This document shows positions 5,607 to 10,454 of a stretch of 10,454 bases of DNA, piece after piece. Below the pieces are notes generated by a model, which made no database searches, had not been told where the DNA came from, and was given only the letters and a program-made list of their open reading frames with translations. Made by a program: the position numbers and the translations under genes. The stretch covers positions 15,637 through 26,090 of the forward strand of contig DAXX01000006.1 of assembly GCA_002506605.1 (NCBI GenBank), read 5' to 3'. Each line of letters opens with the position of its first letter. Position 1 is the stretch's first letter. The stretch is from Thaumarchaeota archaeon UBA160. Lineage in GTDB: Archaea > Thermoproteota > Nitrososphaeria > Conexivisphaerales > UBA164.

Positions 5607-6491
5607 ATGGAGCAGCCCTTATTAAACAGAAGTGAAATGGTCATTTTTCAACCATCAAGCTTAAAAGAATCGTTAAAGATTCTTAACGAAAACCCCGATT
5701 CAGTGATAATGGCCAACGCTACAGACCTATGGCCTAGGATAAGGAATGGTGAAGTTAGCCCAAAAAAGATACTCGACATATCTGGCTTAACTAGCGAGCT
5801 TTCTTATGTAAAAAAAGAAGGCAACACGATAAAGATTGGCGCTCTGGTTACAGTTTCTCAGCTCGAGCAAGAAAGCTTCTTAAATGAGGACAGATTTTCA
5901 GCCTTTAAAGATCTTATATCTAAATTTGGAAGCCCTCAGATAAGAAATATGGCCACAGTTGGAGGCAACGTCTGCGCAGCTTCAAGCAGCGAAGATTTTA
6001 TACCGCTTTTTTTGGCTTTGAACGCAAAAGTGAAGCTATCTAGTGTAGACGGAGAAAGGTACATGAATATTGAAAAGTTTGTAATCGGGAAAAGAAAGAT
6101 AAACAGGAGAGCGAATGAGATAGTAACTGAAATCTCATTTGAAGATCCCGGTTTGGGTTACAGATCAGCTTTTGAAAAAATAGGCAGGAGGAACATATTA
6201 ATAATAAACCTTGTAAACCTTGCTGTAGTAGGAAAAATCTTAGAAAACAGAATAGAGGATGTGAGGATAGCGGCTAACAGGGTAAAGGGAAAAATACCTG
6301 AAAGAGCAAAGGCTACAGAAGAATTTTTAAAAGGAAAAAAGCTCGATGAACAAACGTTAAACGGAGCGAAAAAGATGTTCTCAGATGAGTTGGTACTTAC
6401 AGATGATATAAGGGCTTCAGCTTTTTACAGAAAAGCTTTGCTTCTTACCATGTTAGAGCGCTTGCTTAAAAGAATAGGGGGTGCTAAGTAG
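5607..6491 (+). CDS. Molybdenum hydroxylase, FAD-binding medium subunit (CoxM/XdhB-like)
   Basis: Carries electrons from the 2Fe-2S clusters to the final acceptor through FAD. The fold is that of CoxM, XdhB and related subunits. I-R-N-M-A-T-V-G-G-N at residues 112-121 (numbered from 5607), preceded by F-G-S-P-Q, is the strongly conserved second FAD motif. The first motif, usually A-G-G-T-D-L, is A-N-A-T-D-L at 36-41, so the glycine pair is replaced; FAD binding may be altered. The C-terminal part matches the CO dehydrogenase flavoprotein C-terminal domain, including R-I-A-A-N-R-V and L-T-D-D-I-R-A-S-A-F-Y-R. Length, about 294 residues, is normal. The ATG at 5607 sits at the predicted transcription start; a GTG directly before it (5604) and an ATG at 5637 are alternatives, the latter matching where many relatives begin. 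It abuts the next gene without a gap. Confidence 0.9.
   Translation: MEQPLLNRSEMVIFQPSSLKESLKILNENPDSVIMANATDLWPRIRNGEVSPKKILDISGLTSELSYVKKEGNTIKIGALVTVSQLEQESFLNEDRFSAFKDLISKFGSPQIRNMATVGGNVCAASSSEDFIPLFLALNAKVKLSSVDGERYMNIEKFVIGKRKINRRANEIVTEISFEDPGLGYRSAFEKIGRRNILIINLVNLAVVGKILENRIEDVRIAANRVKGKIPERAKATEEFLKGKKLDEQTLNGAKKMFSDELVLTDDIRASAFYRKALLLTMLERLLKRIGGAK
6477..6483 (+). promoter_or_regulatory. Shine-Dalgarno site for the 2Fe-2S subunit
   Basis: GGGGGTG lies eight bases before the ATG at 6492, inside the end of the FAD-subunit gene, consistent with an internal operon gene. Confidence 0.5.
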
Positions 6492-6956
6492 ATGGCTCAG
6501 ATGTTAGTTAAAATTAACGTTAACGGAATAGAAAGGGAAGTGCTAGTTGACCCTGACGATAGGCTTCTGGACGTTTTAAGGGATGATTTTGGTTTTAAAT
6601 CAGTAAAAGAAGCTTGTGGAACCGGCGATTGCGGGCTTTGTACAGTTTTGTTGGATGGAAAGCCTGTGCTTTCCTGTTTGGTACCGGCTTTTCAGGCAAA
6701 TAATCGCAAAGTAGTAACGCTGGAGGGTTTGAACAGCGATCCGTTAATGAAAAAGATACAAGACAATTTCAGGAGCCATCAGGCAGCCCAATGCGGATTT
6801 TGCACTCCAGCTATGGAGATTATTGGCTGGCATCTGTTAAGCAAAAAGAAGCAACCAAGCAAGCAGGAGATAAAAGAAGCCATAAGCGGGACGTTATGCA
6901 GATGTACCGGTTATTATGATATAATAGATGCCATTTATGATGCGGGGCGAGAATAA
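6492..6956 (+). CDS. Molybdenum hydroxylase, 2Fe-2S small subunit (CoxS/XdhC-type)
   Basis: Holds the two iron-sulfur clusters that link the molybdenum site to FAD. All eight cysteine ligands are visible: the plant-ferredoxin-like set C42, C47, C50 and C62 (A-C-G-T-G-D-C-G-L-C-T-V-L-L), and the four-helix-bundle set C101, C104, C136 and C138 (Q-C-G-F-C-T-P-A-M and L-C-R-C-T-G-Y). Q100 before the third pair, conserved near the pterin, is also kept. Small departures from the usual sequence are G-L-C for G-A-C and T-P-A-M for T-P-G-M. At 154 residues it is of normal length, with no signal peptide, so the enzyme is expected in the cytoplasm. It follows the FAD subunit with no gap and shares a TAATG junction with the large subunit. 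Confidence 0.95.
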   Translation: MAQMLVKINVNGIEREVLVDPDDRLLDVLRDDFGFKSVKEACGTGDCGLCTVLLDGKPVLSCLVPAFQANNRKVVTLEGLNSDPLMKKIQDNFRSHQAAQCGFCTPAMEIIGWHLLSKKKQPSKQEIKEAISGTLCRCTGYYDIIDAIYDAGRE

Positions 6957-9283
6957 TGAGTTCGCAGACAGCTGAAGAATTTTTAAGTGAAATTCAAAAG
7001 AAAGCCGAAAAAGGGGAGCTTCTTTATATAGGTAAAGAGCTCAAAAGGCTTGATGATCTTGAGAAAATACTGGGATCTCCAATTTACACAAACGACCTGA
7101 TACCGAGAAATACGCTGTATGCAAGGCTTGTGCTTTCAAAGTATCCACACGCTCTTATAAAGGGAATTTCTATCGCAAAGGCTCTCAATTATCCAGGAGT
7201 AAGATATGTATTAACGCACAAAGATGTTCCTGGATTGAATGAATCGTCAACGATTATACCAGACAGACCTCTTTTTGCTTTTAATAAAGTGAGGTCTACC
7301 GGTGACATTGTAGCTGCTGTTATAGCTGAAAAAGCAAATAGGGCTGAAGAAGCCGCTAAGCTAGTTGAAGTTGATTATGAACCTTTGAAAGCCGTTTTTG
7401 ATCCTTTAGAAGCAATGAAAGATGATGCTCCAAAGATACATGAAGATGGTAACATAATAAAGCATGTAAAGGTCAGAAAAGGCGATGTTGAAAAAGGCTT
7501 TCAGGAAGCGGATTACATAATAGAAAACACATTTAGAACTCAACATCAAGATGCTGTACCGCTTGAAACAGAAACAGCTTTTGCCCTTATGCGGGGTGAC
7601 AAAATGCTGATAATTGGTTCAATGCAGACTCCTCACCACGTTCAGGCAGCAGTTGCAAAGGTTCTTGGCTGGCCTCTTGAGAAAATTGAAGTAATTCAGG
7701 CGGTGACCGGAGGCGCTTTTGGGCCTAAATCAGATGAGCCTCCTTATGATGTTGCTTCTATAGCTGCTCTAGGAGCCCTAAAAACAGGAAAGCCTGTGCT
7801 TATGAGCATGTCAAGAGAAGAATCCATGAGGGCTCATACAAAAAGGCATCCTGCTATAATAACTCATAAGACAGGCGTTAAAGCTAACGGAAAGCTTACC
7901 GCTTCAAAGGTTCAGATAGTTCTAGATGGCGGAGCATATGCGTCATTAGGCGTTCTCGTTATAGTTAGAGCTACGTTCCACGCTAACGGCCCATATGAAA
8001 TACCTAACGTTTGGAATGACGGTTACAAGGTATATACAAACAACACATATACAGGTAGCTTTAGGGGCTTCGGAGCCCCTCAAGCTATATTTGCGGCTGA
8101 GTCTCAGATGGATGAAATTGCTAAAAAGCTCAACATGGATCCTTTGGACCTTAGACTCATAAACATGCTTAGGCCTGGATCTAGAACCAGCACAGGACAG
8201 CTCATGGACGAAAGCTGCGGATTGCCTGAATGTCTTAACGCGGTAATAAATGCAAGCGATTATCGTAACAAAAGGAAGCTTTATGAAAAGCAGAACGGAA
8301 GAGTTAAAAGAGGCATAGGAATAGCAATGCTGCATCACGGTAACGCTTTGGGTCCAGAAGGGAACGATTATGCCTATGTACACCTTTCAGTTGAAAGGAA
8401 TGGAAAGATTCATTTAGGAACAGGATTGACAGAGTTTGGAACTGGAGCTATATCTGGATTAGCTCAGATAGCAGCTAGCGTGCTTGGCGTTCCTATAGAG
8501 TATTTTACAATAGATAGACCTAATACGCTTATTCATCACGAAACTGGTCCCACTGTTGCTTCTAGAGTTATAGCAATAGGAGGAAATGCGGCCAGGGATG
8601 CTGCGTTAAAACTAAAACAGAAGATCATGCCAGTAGCATCCAAAATGCTTAATTGCAAAGTTGATGAGGTTCTGTTAATTGATGGCTATGCTTTCTGTAA
8701 AGGTAATGAAAGTAAGAGCGTTTCTTGGGAAGAGATTGTAAGGGAAGCTTATGATGCAAACATAGAACTGAATACGCTTGGGTACTATATGGCGCCATCA
8801 TGCAAATGGGATGAAGAAACTGGCTTAGGTTCGCCATATAATCAGTACACTTTCGGAGCTGCAGTTGCTGAAGTGGAAGTAGATACAGAGACAGGCATTT
8901 ATAAGGTTCTCAATTATTATGTGGCTTTTGACGTGGGAAAAGCAATAAATCCAAAGAGCGTGAAAGGACAGATCCTTGGAGGAACTGTACAAGGCTTAGG
9001 GTATGCAATGATGGAAGAGCTTGTTCATAAAGATGGTTACGTCGTTAATCCTAATCTTAAAGATTATTATATACCCACAAGCATGGATATACCAGAAAAT
9101 ATCCAGGTATTCATAATAGAAAAATCAGGAAGCATGGGGCCGTTCGGGGCTAAAATAATTGCTGAACCGCCTATTGTTCTCCCAGCACCTGCTGTTAGAA
9201 ACGCTTTGATGAACGCTGTTGGCAACGGCGTGAACAGCCTTCCAATTACTTTTGAGAAAGTTTACAAATCTATAAAGCAATAA
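6956..9283 (+). CDS. Molybdenum hydroxylase, molybdopterin-binding large subunit, substrate unknown (XDH family)
   Basis: Catalytic subunit that hydroxylates a carbon atom of an unidentified substrate at a molybdenum-pterin centre. The N-terminal aldehyde oxidase/xanthine dehydrogenase a/b hammerhead domain begins near residue 24 (Y-I-G-K-E-L-K-R-L-D-D); the first 23 residues are an extra charged helix. Molybdopterin-domain motifs: M-Q-T-P-H-H (Q224), T-G-G-A-F-G-P-K at 251-258, G-S-F-R-G-F-G-A-P-Q at 367-376, E-F-G-T-G at 493-497, and G-A-K-I-I-A-E-P-P at 731-739 with the likely catalytic Glu E737. The F-R-G-F-G-x-P-Q loop is that of xanthine dehydrogenase relatives; the A-Y-x-C-S-F-R loop of CO dehydrogenase is absent. 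The usual G-G-G-F-G-G-K, E-x-G-Q-G and V-G-E-P-P are all modified. The 775-residue length is normal. No maturation gene (XdhC/CoxF type) follows. Family is certain, substrate is not. Confidence 0.93.
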   Translation: MSSQTAEEFLSEIQKKAEKGELLYIGKELKRLDDLEKILGSPIYTNDLIPRNTLYARLVLSKYPHALIKGISIAKALNYPGVRYVLTHKDVPGLNESSTIIPDRPLFAFNKVRSTGDIVAAVIAEKANRAEEAAKLVEVDYEPLKAVFDPLEAMKDDAPKIHEDGNIIKHVKVRKGDVEKGFQEADYIIENTFRTQHQDAVPLETETAFALMRGDKMLIIGSMQTPHHVQAAVAKVLGWPLEKIEVIQAVTGGAFGPKSDEPPYDVASIAALGALKTGKPVLMSMSREESMRAHTKRHPAIITHKTGVKANGKLTASKVQIVLDGGAYASLGVLVIVRATFHANGPYEIPNVWNDGYKVYTNNTYTGSFRGFGAPQAIFAAESQMDEIAKKLNMDPLDLRLINMLRPGSRTSTGQLMDESCGLPECLNAVINASDYRNKRKLYEKQNGRVKRGIGIAMLHHGNALGPEGNDYAYVHLSVERNGKIHLGTGLTEFGTGAISGLAQIAASVLGVPIEYFTIDRPNTLIHHETGPTVASRVIAIGGNAARDAALKLKQKIMPVASKMLNCKVDEVLLIDGYAFCKGNESKSVSWEEIVREAYDANIELNTLGYYMAPSCKWDEETGLGSPYNQYTFGAAVAEVEVDTETGIYKVLNYYVAFDVGKAINPKSVKGQILGGTVQGLGYAMMEELVHKDGYVVNPNLKDYYIPTSMDIPENIQVFIIEKSGSMGPFGAKIIAEPPIVLPAPAVRNALMNAVGNGVNSLPITFEKVYKSIKQ

Positions 9284-9298
9284 AAATTTTAATTTTAT
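9284..9298 (+). terminator. T-rich stretch after the molybdenum hydroxylase operon
   Basis: AAATTTTAATTTT directly after the stop codon could end transcription in an archaeon. No stable hairpin is seen, and the AT-rich composition makes this tentative. Confidence 0.3.
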
Positions 9299-9305
9299 TA
9301 TAAAA

Positions 9306-9324
9306 ACTTATATTTGAATAAAAG
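9306..9324 (+). promoter_or_regulatory. Candidate promoter for the DHH phosphoesterase gene
   Basis: ACTTATATTTGAATAAAAG contains two overlapping TATA-like strings (CTTATATTT and GAATAAAAG) 20 to 35 bases before the ATG at 9343. The start has no Shine-Dalgarno site, so leaderless transcription is likely. Confidence 0.45.
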
Positions 9325-9342
9325 CTTTATTTTAAAAGTTCG

Positions 9343-10266
9343 ATGCAGGGAAATTCAAGAAAAATATTTGTTGTTCATACTGATCTTGATGGAGTATGTT
9401 CTGGAGCCATAGCTAAAAGAGCTTTTGGGAACGACTTAAAAATAATGTTCGCAGGGCCTAGGACGCTTTATAACACTTTGCGAAAAATTAAAGGTTGTGA
9501 TATGCTCGGAATAGTTGACGTTGCATTAAATCATTCAGATTATGAGATGATTGAAAAGGAAATTCAAAGGCTTAAAGGTTCTGGCTGTGAAGTAATCTGG
9601 ATAGATCATCATGAATGGGTTGAGGGCGATAAAAAAATTTCACAATACGTAAAGCTGATACTTGAAAAATCTCCAAGCGCAGCATCTATACTTTACAGAA
9701 CTTTTTTACAGAATGATGAAATAGCAAAAAAGATAGCTGAAATAGCAGATGACGGTGACAGCAACAGAAATGAACTTGAACTTACCCTTGCATATAAAAT
9801 AGGAACGAGAAATAACAGAGAAAGGCTTGAGCTTATAAACATGTTCTCTAAGGGCGTTTTCTATAACGAAAAAGTAGAAACATGGAAAAGACAGGTTGAA
9901 GAAGAAAATAAGATAATTGATGATTTGGTTAATAACGCTAATATATTCAATTCAACTTCAGGATTAAAGATAGCTATAATTGATCTTAGGGGGAAGAGGC
10001 TTATTGGGTCATTGCTGGCAAAAAAGCTCCAGCAGAAAGGAGTTGACATAACCTTTATTCTATACACTCATACCTCAGGTGTGCTTTATGGCGATGGAAA
10101 GGTAAATTTATTAAATTTAGCGTTAAAATATAACGGTGGAGGTCATCCAAGCGCTTGTGGCGTAAACTTTAAACTGAGCTTTTTTGACAGAGTTTTAACC
10201 ATTGTTAATAAAAAACACATTCCTGCCGAAGCAAAAAAGCTGTTAAAAGATTTAAAACGACTATAG
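9343..10266 (+). CDS. DHH/DHHA1-family phosphoesterase (NrnA/RecJ-like)
   Basis: A metal-dependent phosphodiesterase of the DHH superfamily, which includes RecJ-type exonucleases, nanoRNases and cyclic dinucleotide hydrolases. The motifs appear in order: H-T-D-L-D-G at residues 12-17, G-I-V-D-V-A at 56-61, the signature I-D-H-H at 87-90, and A-D-D-G-D-S at 135-140; these supply the Mn ligands. The C-terminal DHHA1 domain has the substrate-binding G-G-G-H-P-S-A-C-G at 265-273. There is no OB-fold, S1 or other added domain and no membrane segment, so at 307 residues this is a compact cytoplasmic protein. It could be a RecJ/GAN-type nuclease, an oligoribonuclease, or a pAp or cyclic-dinucleotide phosphatase; sequence alone does not decide. 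It has its own promoter region and no evident link to the genes upstream. Confidence 0.88.
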   Translation: MQGNSRKIFVVHTDLDGVCSGAIAKRAFGNDLKIMFAGPRTLYNTLRKIKGCDMLGIVDVALNHSDYEMIEKEIQRLKGSGCEVIWIDHHEWVEGDKKISQYVKLILEKSPSAASILYRTFLQNDEIAKKIAEIADDGDSNRNELELTLAYKIGTRNNRERLELINMFSKGVFYNEKVETWKRQVEEENKIIDDLVNNANIFNSTSGLKIAIIDLRGKRLIGSLLAKKLQQKGVDITFILYTHTSGVLYGDGKVNLLNLALKYNGGGHPSACGVNFKLSFFDRVLTIVNKKHIPAEAKKLLKDLKRL

Positions 10267-10297
10267 TTTGTTTAAATTTTGGTATTTAAAAACAAGT

Positions 10298-10322
10298 ATT
10301 TTTAATAGTTTTTAAGTTTTTT
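10298..10322 (+). terminator. Run of T-tracts after the DHH gene
   Basis: Three T-runs of five to six bases (10299-10303, 10309-10313, 10317-10322) follow within about 60 bases of the stop codon. Repeated T-tracts without a strong hairpin are typical of archaeal transcription termination. The remaining sequence to 10454 is AT-rich, with no gene or RNA that I can see on either strand. Confidence 0.5.
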
Positions 10323-10454
10323 AACATAGTACTCTAGTTTTTTGGTTAGGCTTCATAAAAAGAAATATAATAAATTTAGATTAATTTTGTTACGAAAGTT
10401 TATCCAATTATCAAATTTTGATCTTATATTTCTGCTGTGTTGAATAATTCAAAA

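Noticed and set aside
7946..8383. Long minus-strand open frame inside the large subunit gene
   Set aside because: It is the antisense shadow of a strongly supported gene, with no recognisable domain or start signals; the same applies to the other antisense frames at 423-740, 2911-3441 and 9861-10067.
6956..9283. Aerobic CO dehydrogenase large subunit (CoxL)
   Set aside because: The diagnostic A-Y-x-C-S-F-R loop is absent; the corresponding site reads Y-T-G-S-F-R-G-F-G as in xanthine dehydrogenase relatives.
10267..10454. A gene or RNA at the right end
   Set aside because: Only T-runs and AT-rich sequence with frequent stops in all frames are visible.

Overview
The window looks archaeal. Reasons: TATA-like boxes sit about 26 bases upstream of apparently leaderless starts, T-tracts lie at the ends of transcription units, Ile and Arg codons are mostly ATA and AGA/AGG, the genes are AT-rich and tightly packed, and a DHH/DHHA1 phosphoesterase and an archaeal Hpt-type phosphoribosyltransferase domain are present. 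A thermophilic, possibly crenarchaeal (TACK) lineage is my best guess from style alone; no marker gene fixes the species.

Region 1 (1-4827) is a histidine biosynthesis operon, entirely on the + strand. It opens with the cut-off 3' end of a HisH-like glutamine amidotransferase. Then follow hisG (long form with a C-terminal regulatory domain), hisB, hisH, hisA, hisF and hisI, with stop and start codons overlapping at every junction from hisG to hisI (ATGA, TAATG, or an 8-base overlap using a TTG start). HisG condenses ATP with PRPP, HisI opens the adenine ring, HisA isomerises, HisF/HisH make IGP and AICAR, and HisB dehydrates IGP. hisE, hisC, hisD and a histidinol-phosphatase are not in the window. 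The last gene is a fusion: a complete HisI domain followed by a complete purine phosphoribosyltransferase (Hpt-like) domain, in the place where many organisms have HisE. This is the most unusual object here. A second oddity is that hisG has no ATG, GTG or TTG that would include its conserved N-terminus; a leaderless ATG lies just upstream in another frame, and a +1 shift would join the two.

Region 2 (4848-5603) holds a small MoaD/ThiS-fold protein whose glycine tail is followed by four extra residues. After it comes a 465-base stretch with no credible intact gene; it has short hairpins and reading-frame fragments that may be decayed sequence. A strong TATA box lies at its right end.

Region 3 (5604-9283) encodes a three-subunit molybdenum hydroxylase of the xanthine dehydrogenase/CO dehydrogenase superfamily, in the order FAD subunit, 2Fe-2S subunit, molybdopterin subunit. 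The large subunit lacks the CO dehydrogenase loop and has several unusual active-site neighbours, so the substrate is unknown. The MoaD-like protein upstream could serve molybdopterin synthesis for it, but this is only suggested by proximity.

Region 4 (9284-10454) holds a separately promoted DHH-family phosphoesterase, followed by T-rich termination sequence and an AT-rich stretch without a gene.
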